Source: JAJTYI01 sp964420145
Lineage (GTDB): Bacteria; Patescibacteriota; Dojkabacteria; B142; OLB20
Direction: 5' to 3'
Assembly (NCBI GenBank): GCA_964420145.1
Contig: CAYQRB010000022.1
Location: forward strand, 1-15,194
DNA: 15,194 nucleotides
How positions within the stretch are numbered: the stretch's first letter is position 1; every line of letters starts with the position of its first letter. The notes below the pieces were generated by a model. It did not search any database. It saw only the letters and a list, made by a program, of their open reading frames with translations, and was not told the origin of the DNA. This document shows, piece by piece, positions 6,260 through 13,465 of this stretch. A program made the position numbers and the translations under genes.

Positions 6260-6706
6260 TTGAAGTATGTTTTAAATGATCTAGGATACAATAGAAATAT
6301 GTATCTGGGTACTGCGGTTAACTTGTTGGGAGAAGACCCTACCAGAACATTGGAAGAACTTTGTACTAGCCAGGGGATGGACTTGAATAATTTAGCCCAA
6401 GAGGCTCTAAATAAAAAAGCAAAATATTTACGAGAGCATAATTACACAGGTGATTTTGATAACGCTCACATAGCCATTCCTGTGGGGGAAGGAACACATA
6501 TTGTGGTGCCGGTTGAACAGAAGTATTACTATACTAATGAACGTGGTGGTTGGATGCAAAATGATATACTGCCTGAGAGAGCTACCTTCATTGCTTTCAA
6601 AGATACCCGCAAAGAAGACGGTATAGCCACCCCCCTATATAGGAATGTGGTAGCAAAAGTGACAGATGCGCACTATCGCCCAGACGACCAAATAAACCAT
6701 GAGTAA
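6260..6706 (+). CDS. Hypothetical protein, possibly 3' half of a split gene
   Basis: A 148-residue product of no recognised family, soluble by composition, with no signal peptide or membrane helix. Residues 1-70 are helical and charged (LEELCTSQGMDLNNLAQEAL). Residues 72-140 look like a small beta-rich domain (AHIAIPVGEGTHIVVPVEQ, then ERATFIAFKDT). The only start near the front is a TTG at 6260; an ATG occurs at residue 14 (6299). The reading frame is open back to the TAA of the preceding frame at 6212-6214, which supports a single interrupted gene. Neighbours (UMP kinase before, a membrane protein after) give no hint of function. Confidence 0.6.
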   Translation: MKYVLNDLGYNRNMYLGTAVNLLGEDPTRTLEELCTSQGMDLNNLAQEALNKKAKYLREHNYTGDFDNAHIAIPVGEGTHIVVPVEQKYYYTNERGGWMQNDILPERATFIAFKDTRKEDGIATPLYRNVVAKVTDAHYRPDDQINHE

Positions 6707-6708
6707 AA

Positions 6709-6750
6709 TACTTATACTGGTCTTAAGGAGTATATGGGAAGTACTTATAC
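6709..6750 (+). repeat. Short direct repeat in the 6707-6807 gap
   Basis: TACTTATAC occurs at 6709-6717 and again at 6742-6750. Between them lies TATACT...AGTATA, a 6-bp inverted repeat with a 10-base loop containing CTTAAG. No T-run follows. The gap is otherwise AT-rich and holds the leader of the next gene. Could be an operator or nothing. Confidence 0.25.
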
Positions 6751-6795
6751 CTTGACTTGTACCTTGTCTGGATTTCCTCTAAAATTTACTATTAG

Positions 6796-6801
6796 TAATT
6801 T
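6796..6801 (+). promoter_or_regulatory. TAATTT-N6-ATG element before membrane protein gene
   Basis: TAATTT is followed by six bases (TTTGTT) and the ATG at 6808, the same spacing as three other rightward genes. No Shine-Dalgarno lies at the usual distance. Confidence 0.4.
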
Positions 6802-6807
6802 TTTGTT

Positions 6808-7227
6808 ATGCTCAAACGCCTTGAGGTCTTGATAGTTAACCTGATGATTTTTTGGATCGTAGCTAGTAATATGCCAGGTATCGAGAGCCCTCATGGCTCT
6901 GTGGGCTTCTTTCTAGCTGGTTTTTTGTATGGATTACTCATTATTTCTCTTCCTGAAATTTTAAGGTTTTTTCGTTTTCCTAAAAATACTTGGGGTAAAT
7001 TATTTATAGGTAGTGGGTTAACTTTTGTTTTGTTGTTGGTAGTTTCTACTTTTCTTACGAGTGTGATAACTATATCGGCTAGTGTTATAGGAAATTTTGA
7101 TTTTATTTGGTTTATTACTCCGGAAATTTTGGAACTTTCTAGTCCCTATGCAGTTGCTGGATTTGTTTCAGTATTGTTGAACTTATGTAGTATAATTTTG
7201 CAGTTCCTAAACAAAGGTAGGCTCTAA
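6808..7227 (+). CDS. Small four-helix membrane protein, YvlD/phage-holin-4-like
   Basis: The 139-residue product has four predicted membrane helices (about 5-22, 32-50, 65-85 and 113-134) and little else. The order of a first helix, a Gly-containing second helix that runs into PEILRFFRFPKNTWG (49-63), then a long third helix resembles the YvlD or phage_holin_4_2 family, in which a PL-P turn sits between helices two and three. The match is by topology and spacing, not by strong identity. No catalytic residues are visible; family members are uncharacterised membrane proteins. It is 19 bases before secG and is likely part of the same envelope block. Confidence 0.65.
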   Translation: MLKRLEVLIVNLMIFWIVASNMPGIESPHGSVGFFLAGFLYGLLIISLPEILRFFRFPKNTWGKLFIGSGLTFVLLLVVSTFLTSVITISASVIGNFDFIWFITPEILELSSPYAVAGFVSVLLNLCSIILQFLNKGRL

Positions 7228-7246
7228 CTTATTTTAGAAAACTGTT

Positions 7247-7483
7247 ATGGATATTAACAATATATTAAATATAGTATTTATAGTAATTAGTGTTTTGCTG
7301 GTTGTGTTTATTTTGTTGCAACAAAACGGTTCGGACTTGGGGACAATGTTTGGTGGTTCGGGTGGAGGAGAGGGTTATCGTTCCAAAAGAGGGGCTGAGA
7401 AGTTTTTCTTTAATGCTACTATCGTTCTTTTAGTTTTTTTTGTTGTAATCGGTTTGGTAATTGCCATTACCTCAGCTAGCTAA
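7247..7483 (+). CDS. secG: Preprotein translocase subunit SecG
   Basis: The 78-residue product has the SecG layout: helix one (about 6-25), the conserved stretch LLQQNGSDLGTMFGGSG (23-39) with the Leu-Gln and Gly-rich loop, a basic YRSKRGAEKF (44-53), and helix two (about 55-75). SecG is the small subunit of the SecYEG channel and assists SecA-driven export across the cytoplasmic membrane. Length is typical. The next gene starts two bases after its stop, so the two are translationally close. Confidence 0.92.
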   Translation: MDINNILNIVFIVISVLLVVFILLQQNGSDLGTMFGGSGGGEGYRSKRGAEKFFFNATIVLLVFFVVIGLVIAITSAS

Positions 7484-7485
7484 CA

Positions 7486-9324
7486 ATGCTCTTTATACTA
7501 CAGTCAATCCAAAAATTTATTTATTCTCTACGGGCAAGTCTTTGGTCCTATCCTGAAGATATTTTTATAAGTGATTATTCTCCAGTACAGAGGATTGTAG
7601 ATATTTATCAAAATGCAAGACCGTTTAGTCACTTTTTCTCCATCATTTTTGTAGCAGTAGTTGTTTTTTCTTTAGTCTCTCAAGATGTAAGTGCAAACTT
7701 CAGAATTAATGACTCAACTTTTATAGAGGGTGTAATTGTAGGGGTTGATGGGAATGGACAATTAAGACAGCTTAACAGAATAAGTCCGCTGATAGTGAGT
7801 GAAATCCAACTAGAAAAAGATCTAAGTGAGTTAATATATGAGAGTCTAATCAAAATTGACCAAAAGGGTAATGTAACCAATGTTTTAGCAGAGAGCTACG
7901 AAGTCCTAGATAATGGTAGTAGATATAGATTTCATCTTATACCAGATGTATATTGGCATGATGGAAAGCTACTCACCAGTAGAGATGTTGAGGCTACTTT
8001 TAGATTACTTCAGGAGTTAGAAGGGTCTGCCGAGACTAGTACAATCCATTCTCGTGCTTCAAAAAATATGAAAATTGAAGTTATTGATGATAATACTTTT
8101 GATTTTACATTTAAAGAAAATACAGTCATACCTTCTTTTTTTGAGGCCATAAGCTTTAAGGTTTTGCCACAACATTTACTCACAGATGTTAACCCGCACA
8201 ATATCAATACTTCAGATCCCATTATCAATCGTGTACCAGTAGGAACTGGGCCTTTTCGTATGCAAAAGGTAGAGTCTAAATCGATTGTGTTGAGGAAGAA
8301 CACTTTGTATAGAACACCTGTTAGTTTGCAGTTGCTAGTTTTTAGGCTGTTTCCAAACGAGATTAGTGCTGTAAATGCCATTAAATCAGGTCAAATTCAC
8401 GGATTAGCTGGTGTCTCTATAGATAGTTTGCGTGATCTACAAGATAATGCATCTACCCAAATCCTGACAAGTGATGTGATATATAACCAGTACTGGGGAA
8501 TATACTTTAATCTGGAAGATAAAATGTTTTCAGATATCAAACTTAGACAAGCGGTCGCTTCTGCAGTTAATAAAAACCTCATCATTGAAGCATTGCTGGG
8601 GTTTGCAGAAAATGCAGATAGCCCCATTCCTGTGAGTTCTTTTGCTTATGCTGATGTAAACCACTATACATATGATAAAGTAAAAGCACAGGAGTTGTTA
8701 GACGAAGCGGGCTGGACTCTACCTCCCGGCAAGCTTTTTCGGGAAAAAGATGGACAGATATTAGAGTTTGAAATGCTCTATGTGGATAACAGTGATCGTG
8801 CCAAAATAGCTTCTGTCTTGGAGCAAGACCTTGCTGAAGTGGGGATACGCCTCAAAACAAAACCAGAAACTCTTGCCAATATGAGAGATCAGCATATAAT
8901 TCCAAAGCAGTATAGTTCTCTACTTTTTGGGGTACAGACTTTTGTAGATCCTGATAGATACGAACTTTTTCATAGTAGCCAGATCAATCATCCTGGGCTA
9001 AACATTAGTTCATATAGATCCTCCCATGAGGTTTTGGCAGTAGTTAGTGACCCCGATAAACCCGGTAGAGTAGTGAGTATGAAAATCCCCGAAGTAGATG
9101 ATCTGCTAGATGATGCAAGGAAAGTTACAAACAAAGATTCTCGTAAAACTTTTTATAAAAAATTCCAAGAAATAATCGCTGAAGATGTTCCAGTAATTTT
9201 CTTGTACCATCCCAAAGAAACTTATATAATAAATCGAAGAGTGAAAAATGTTGATATCAGTAATTTGGGTACTCTTGAGGAGCGATTTCTGAATGTTGAA
9301 GATTGGACAATAACACTAGAGTAA
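7486..9324 (+). CDS. ABC-type peptide/solute-binding protein, family 5, membrane-anchored
   Basis: The 612-residue product matches the SBP_bac_5 (OppA/DppA) family, which captures peptides or other small solutes outside the membrane for an ABC importer. Motifs: DLSELIYESLIKID (112-125), VYWHDGKLLTSRDVEATF (155-172, the family signature), GTGPF (about 253), YWGIYFNLED with FSDIKLRQAVASAVNK (about 336-363), and AQELLDEAGW (about 401-410). The N-terminus is unusual: about 48 residues, partly hydrophobic, come before the single membrane helix (about 49-65), and there is no lipobox cysteine. VSA at 68-70 could be a signal peptidase site, or the helix may be an uncleaved anchor. No permease or ATPase gene is in the window. 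The gene abuts secG (two-base gap), suggesting co-expression. Confidence 0.9.
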   Translation: MLFILQSIQKFIYSLRASLWSYPEDIFISDYSPVQRIVDIYQNARPFSHFFSIIFVAVVVFSLVSQDVSANFRINDSTFIEGVIVGVDGNGQLRQLNRISPLIVSEIQLEKDLSELIYESLIKIDQKGNVTNVLAESYEVLDNGSRYRFHLIPDVYWHDGKLLTSRDVEATFRLLQELEGSAETSTIHSRASKNMKIEVIDDNTFDFTFKENTVIPSFFEAISFKVLPQHLLTDVNPHNINTSDPIINRVPVGTGPFRMQKVESKSIVLRKNTLYRTPVSLQLLVFRLFPNEISAVNAIKSGQIHGLAGVSIDSLRDLQDNASTQILTSDVIYNQYWGIYFNLEDKMFSDIKLRQAVASAVNKNLIIEALLGFAENADSPIPVSSFAYADVNHYTYDKVKAQELLDEAGWTLPPGKLFREKDGQILEFEMLYVDNSDRAKIASVLEQDLAEVGIRLKTKPETLANMRDQHIIPKQYSSLLFGVQTFVDPDRYELFHSSQINHPGLNISSYRSSHEVLAVVSDPDKPGRVVSMKIPEVDDLLDDARKVTNKDSRKTFYKKFQEIIAEDVPVIFLYHPKETYIINRRVKNVDISNLGTLEERFLNVEDWTITLE

Positions 9325-9342
9325 TTTGAAATTTTTATTTTT

Positions 9343-9348
9343 TAATTT
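9343..9348 (+). promoter_or_regulatory. TAATTT-N6-ATG element before LemA gene
   Basis: TAATTT is followed by six bases (TCTAAG) and the ATG at 9355. The longer run ATTTTTTAATTT (9337-9348) is identical in sequence and position to that before pyrH. It sits in a 30-base gap inside what otherwise looks like an operon. Confidence 0.4.
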
Positions 9349-9354
9349 TCTAAG

Positions 9355-9930
9355 ATGATACTAGGTTCGTTTGCTATCTTTCTAATAGGTCTAGCCGTAG
9401 TTTTGGGTTTGATAGGATTTGTTATCGCACTTTATAACGGGCTTGTAAAACTGCGTATTTTGGTTGAGGAGGCGTGGAGTGGGATAGATGTTCAGCTCAA
9501 ACGAAGATATGACCTAATCCCAAATATTGTTGAAACAGTCAAAGGATACGCTAAACACGAGAAAGATACCTTTGAAAAAATCGCTGAGCTGAGAACTCTA
9601 GCAATGAAAACAGATAGTATCGAGGAAAAAGGCAAAATAGAAAACCAACTAAGTACAACCCTTAAGACCTTGTTCGCAGTAGCAGAAAACTATCCCGAGC
9701 TTAAAGCAGACTCTAATTTTTTAGATTTACAAAAAACACTTCAAAATATTGAAGAAGAAATACAAGGAGCGAGAAGGTATTACAATGGGGCGGTTAGAGA
9801 GTTTAATCTCAAGCTTTCTGTTTTTCCCAATAATCTTGTAGGAAAATTTTTGGGATTTAAAAATAAAGAATTTTTTGAAGCTGATGAAGCTGAAAAAGCT
9901 AATGTCAAAGTCGATTTTTCTGATAAATAA
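9355..9930 (+). CDS. lemA: LemA family protein
   Basis: The 191-residue product is a typical LemA: an N-terminal membrane helix (about 4-26), then a helical bundle with YNGLVKLRILVEEAWSGIDV (27-46), the family motif LKRRYDLIPNIVETVKGYAKHE (48-69), AENYPELKADSNFLDLQ (about 110-126), ARRYYNGAVREFNLKL (about 139-154) and FPNNLVGKFLGF. LemA proteins have a short outside N-terminus and a long helical domain; their molecular role is not settled, and they are often encoded next to DUF2207 or TPM-domain proteins, as here. Its stop overlaps the start of the DUF2207 gene by one base (TAATG), so the two are translationally coupled. Confidence 0.95.
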   Translation: MILGSFAIFLIGLAVVLGLIGFVIALYNGLVKLRILVEEAWSGIDVQLKRRYDLIPNIVETVKGYAKHEKDTFEKIAELRTLAMKTDSIEEKGKIENQLSTTLKTLFAVAENYPELKADSNFLDLQKTLQNIEEEIQGARRYYNGAVREFNLKLSVFPNNLVGKFLGFKNKEFFEADEAEKANVKVDFSDK

Positions 9931-12029
9931 TGATCAAAACCTCAATATTTAGAAGATCAAATTCAACTATTTTCTTTGTTTTCTTTCTTTCGGTTGCATT
10001 GCTGTTATTATTTCCTGTATTACTAGGTGCAAAGGTGTCTGCACAAGATCGTAGCTATGTATACGAATCAGTCAATGTAAATATTGATCAAAACCAGGAC
10101 TCTACAATGATTGTAACGGAAGATATTACTTATCGGTTTAATGGGGTGTATCATGCAGTTTTTCGAGATATTGCTCTAGAGGACGAAAATAGAGTCAACT
10201 CGTGTAAGAGCAATTCTGCTCTGGTATGCGGAGGTTTTGAGTTTTTACAGATTTTAGAGGTAAGAGATGATCAAGGGAATATACTAACACCAGCATCAGA
10301 GGATGAGATTGTGAGAGATAGCCAGGGAAATGCAATTATTCCTCCCGATAAATATATTGTTACCACTACTTTTAAGGATCTGGATAAGCGATTTCGTATA
10401 CAGTGGGTGTTCTCTGAAGAAGGCAGGGATTTTAATAATGAGCAGTTGAAGTTCTCTATCAAATATATGGTTTTTGGTGCACCAGGCTATTTTGAAGATT
10501 ATGATATGCTTTATTGGAATGCTGTTTTCGGAGAAAGAGATGCGGTAGTAGAAAATGTAGAAGTTACCCTTAACTATCCGGGTGTTGTTGATGTTTCTGC
10601 ACAAAGTCTGCGGATTCCCGGTCATGGAGATGATTATAGAGTGGAGACGAGAAACGAAGGCAAAACTGTCAAGATTTGGAAACAAAACCTATTACCACTT
10701 GATAATTTCACCATATTACAAAAACTCCCCAAAGGGATGATTGATAAATATGTAACCCTAAATCTTAAACTCAGTCCCAAGATTCAAGATATCAAAATCA
10801 ATAACGATATTACTCTTTCAGAAGTTAAAAATAGACTAGCAGGTCTTCCTCCAGGTCAAACTAAACTCGAGTTTTCAGCTAAAAACAGAATTTCAAAAAC
10901 ATTCGATCTTGAGCTTGAGCCAGGGGAGGAGAGGGATCTGGATGTATTTCTGGAGCTAACAAGAGCAGAGTACATCAAGCTAGTCGGGATCATTGTTATA
11001 AATACTTTGAGTTTGCTGTTTCTTCCTGTGGGATTGATTGTGATTTATAGGTATTGGAGAAGTAAAGGTAGGGATCACACTGTAAACCAGGTTGTGGTTC
11101 CTGAGTATACCCCTCCTGATGGTGTACCCCCATATATACTAGGATCTCTAAAAGATGAAGAGGTAGATATGGTTGATATAACAGCTAGTATTATCGATCT
11201 GGCGTATCGAGGCTATATCAAAATTATAGAATTTAAAGCAAAGCAGGTTCTGGGTATCAAAATACAAAAGGCTAATTTCGAACTATTAAAGCTAAAAGAC
11301 TACTCAGATCTAACAGAGCCAGAAAAGGAGCTGATGGATTCCATATTTAGCACTAAAGATAGAGTTACAACCAAAGACTTGCAAAAAAACTTTTATACTA
11401 AATACCCTGGTATTCGGACTAAAGTATACGAGGAGATGGTAGATAGAAAATACTTCAAAGAGAGTCCTGAGAAGACACTGATGAAGCACATTGGACTAGC
11501 ACTTTTGTTTATTCTGTTTGCGGTGTTGCTTGCAATGGCAAATGGATTAGTACCGATTTTTATCGGAGCCACTATTTCGGTAGGAATATGGGGTATAGTT
11601 ATGCTTTTTACTGCTAGACATATGCCTGCCAAAACAAAGGTTGGCTCAGAAGTATTTCACAAAGTACTCGGATTTAAGATGTATATGGAGACAGCTGAGA
11701 AATACCGTGTGCAAAACCTTACTCCTGAAACATTTGAGAAGTTTTTATCTTACGCAATAGTTTTTGGGATTGAGAAACAATGGGCGGATAAATTCAAAGA
11801 TATTTATAAGGGGAAGCCAGACTGGTATGAGGGAAGTGGGGATACATTTACTACAATTTATCTAGCAAACGCTATGACTAATTTTAGTACTACGACAGCT
11901 ACAGCTATGACTACATCGGTCAATTCTACCGGTGGAGGTTTTACGGGTGGTGGCTGGAGTGGTGGTGGTGGTTTTTCGGGAGGCTTCTCTGGAGGAGGAG
12001 GTGGTGGTGGCGGTGGTGGCGCTTGGTAA
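9930..12029 (+). CDS. DUF2207 membrane protein with Gly-rich tail and PEGA-like insert
   Basis: The 699-residue product has a signal peptide or first helix (about 14-33, possible cleavage after VSA at 36-38), an outside beta-rich region with DUF2207 features (VYESVNVNIDQNQDSTMIVTEDITYRFNG at 44-72 in part, VFRDIAL, YMVFGAPGYFEDYDMLYWN), a helix at about 351-373, an inside region typical of the family (PEYTPPDGVPPYILGSL 391-407, ITASIIDLAYRGYIKI 417-432), two close helices (about 521-538 and 542-560), and a tail of Gly, Ser and Trp (668-699). Residues about 283-345 (IKINNDITL, LAGLPPGQTKLEF, DLELEPGEERDLDVFLEL) resemble a PEGA module. Function of the family is unknown; the pairing with LemA suggests a shared envelope role. 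Start is set by the one-base overlap with lemA. Confidence 0.88.
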   Translation: MIKTSIFRRSNSTIFFVFFLSVALLLLFPVLLGAKVSAQDRSYVYESVNVNIDQNQDSTMIVTEDITYRFNGVYHAVFRDIALEDENRVNSCKSNSALVCGGFEFLQILEVRDDQGNILTPASEDEIVRDSQGNAIIPPDKYIVTTTFKDLDKRFRIQWVFSEEGRDFNNEQLKFSIKYMVFGAPGYFEDYDMLYWNAVFGERDAVVENVEVTLNYPGVVDVSAQSLRIPGHGDDYRVETRNEGKTVKIWKQNLLPLDNFTILQKLPKGMIDKYVTLNLKLSPKIQDIKINNDITLSEVKNRLAGLPPGQTKLEFSAKNRISKTFDLELEPGEERDLDVFLELTRAEYIKLVGIIVINTLSLLFLPVGLIVIYRYWRSKGRDHTVNQVVVPEYTPPDGVPPYILGSLKDEEVDMVDITASIIDLAYRGYIKIIEFKAKQVLGIKIQKANFELLKLKDYSDLTEPEKELMDSIFSTKDRVTTKDLQKNFYTKYPGIRTKVYEEMVDRKYFKESPEKTLMKHIGLALLFILFAVLLAMANGLVPIFIGATISVGIWGIVMLFTARHMPAKTKVGSEVFHKVLGFKMYMETAEKYRVQNLTPETFEKFLSYAIVFGIEKQWADKFKDIYKGKPDWYEGSGDTFTTIYLANAMTNFSTTTATAMTTSVNSTGGGFTGGGWSGGGGFSGGFSGGGGGGGGGGAW
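11931..12026 (+). repeat. GGT/GGA-rich low-complexity coding repeat
   Basis: The last 32 codons of the DUF2207 gene are built from repeated Gly codons with scattered Ser, Phe and Trp, ending in a run of ten Gly codons followed by Ala-Trp. Such Gly tails are usual in DUF2207 proteins. The tract is strikingly G-rich for this AT-rich window and is a likely place for length change by slippage. Confidence 0.7.
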
Positions 12030-12042
12030 TCTACTCTATAAG

Positions 12043-12072
12043 TTGAATATATCGGTACTACAATGATAGAAT
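12043..12072 (+). promoter_or_regulatory. Possible promoter before secD
   Basis: TTGAAT (12043-12048) and TAGAAT (12067-12072) are separated by 18 bases in the 68-base gap between the DUF2207 gene and secD. Matches are four and five of six. Predicted start is near 12079, leaving a leader of about 19 bases. Read-through from upstream is equally possible, as no terminator is seen. Confidence 0.3.
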
Positions 12073-12097
12073 TAGCCTTGTTTAGTATTTTTCAAGA

Positions 12098-13465
12098 ATG
12101 GTAAAGAAATTACAGGCTTTATTAGCTTTGGTTTTTTTTATAGTTGCTGTTTCGATAGCAATTCCTACTATATCTTTTCAATTTCGAGGAAAAATCTATG
12201 AAATTACAAATATCAACCCGGTTGATTTTATTTCTGGTCTAATTACTCAGTATTTTGAATATAGACCAGCACTGGATTTGCAAGGCGGATATAAAGTTGT
12301 ACTAGATGTCTATCTACAAGGTGTTGAAGACAACAAACTCGAACAGTTTCGAGAAACGGAAAAGATTATAGCTCAGAGAATGGCTATCATTGGTCTTAGA
12401 GATTTTGAGCTAACAAGTTTTTATAACTTAGAAGATGAGGTTTTTCAGCTACATCTAACTACTCCTGAACCAATAGATAGTAACATTATCCAGGTTCTGA
12501 CTAGTCCTGGGGAGCTAGATATCCTAGTAGATGATCCCGAAGCAGAGCAAAGCGAACAGAGCGCTACAGGCTCTATTCTCGATGGTCGGAAAAGTGCGGG
12601 TATTACTAATGAGGATATCTTAAGTGTTAAGGTGGTTTCGGATTCACGCATTTATACAAGTGATCCCAAACAACCCAATAATTTCGGTCTTCTTCTGGTA
12701 GTAAAACCAGAAGCAAAAGAAGCTTTGCAAGAAGCCTTACTTGCTAATACTTCAAGTAATATGCCCTTGATCTTTACTCTGGACGGATCGATTGTCGCAG
12801 TCCAAGCTAGTGGCTATTATATAAATCCATACGAGAAAACCGATAGACTGTTACTCTATACTCTCTTTGATGATACCAAACTTAACAACTCTGTACTGGC
12901 TGCGACTATGGGTACTCCAAACCTCGAGCCTCTGGTGATTGCAGGAGAAACACTTAGGATTAACCCTGTACTAGGAGAACAAGCCTTGTATAATCTAAAA
13001 GTAGTGACAGGTAGTGTATTGCTTATTATCAGCGTTGCTCTGCTAGTCGTTATGGGTAGGAAGTCATTTTATGTATTGGTAGCTTTATATGTTTATTTGG
13101 CGGTATTTATAGCATTACAAAAAATATTGAATCTTAATCTTAGCTTAGCTTTGGTATCAGCGTCTATGGTGATGACATTTGCGTTTTTATTAAATCAAAT
13201 TATTTTGATAATTTCCTCTACCAAATTTACTTCTTCAAAAAAAGATATGGAGGAGTTTATAGAAAAATATACACTTGGTGGTTGGAGGGCAATTATTTAC
13301 ATAGCGGTTATTGCTCCAATAGCGATGTTCTTTGATAATTTACTTACTGTCTCTGTAAATCAATTTATCCAAGTGATACTTTTGGGGGTATTGGTATGGC
13401 TGATTTATAAAATTGCTTTTTTCAGGGTAATATTTAATCTATTTTCTAAAAATATTATAAAGTGA
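12098..13465 (+). CDS. secD: Diverged protein translocase subunit SecD
   Basis: The 455-residue product follows the SecD plan: helix one (about 6-24), the signature ALDLQGGYKVVLDV (58-71), an outside P1-like region, LGEQALYNL (292-300), then five helices to the C-terminus (about 302-319, 324-340, 350-372, 397-413 and 421-445). SecD with SecF uses the proton gradient to help complete export at SecYEG. Here the helix that normally carries VDANVLIFER aligns as LLNQIILIISS (364-374), so the essential Asp is Asn366 and the following Asn, Glu and Arg are absent. The gene is shorter than many SecD proteins but contains the core. It overlaps secF by four bases (GTGA). Identity is supported by the N-terminal signature, order and partner. 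Confidence 0.85.
   Translation: MVKKLQALLALVFFIVAVSIAIPTISFQFRGKIYEITNINPVDFISGLITQYFEYRPALDLQGGYKVVLDVYLQGVEDNKLEQFRETEKIIAQRMAIIGLRDFELTSFYNLEDEVFQLHLTTPEPIDSNIIQVLTSPGELDILVDDPEAEQSEQSATGSILDGRKSAGITNEDILSVKVVSDSRIYTSDPKQPNNFGLLLVVKPEAKEALQEALLANTSSNMPLIFTLDGSIVAVQASGYYINPYEKTDRLLLYTLFDDTKLNNSVLAATMGTPNLEPLVIAGETLRINPVLGEQALYNLKVVTGSVLLIISVALLVVMGRKSFYVLVALYVYLAVFIALQKILNLNLSLALVSASMVMTFAFLLNQIILIISSTKFTSSKKDMEEFIEKYTLGGWRAIIYIAVIAPIAMFFDNLLTVSVNQFIQVILLGVLVWLIYKIAFFRVIFNLFSKNIIK

Noticed and set aside
6734..6832. 32-codon plus-strand frame with AAGGAG three bases before its ATG
   Set aside because: The spacing to the start is too short, the peptide resembles no protein, and it runs into the membrane-protein gene in another phase. 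It may be a chance match to a Shine-Dalgarno.
8010..8627. Minus-strand frames of 123 and 76 codons
   Set aside because: They are mirror frames within the solute-binding protein gene, which has clear family motifs on the plus strand.
10271..10685. Minus-strand frames of 63 and 129 codons
   Set aside because: They are antisense to the DUF2207 gene, overlap each other, and show no family motif.
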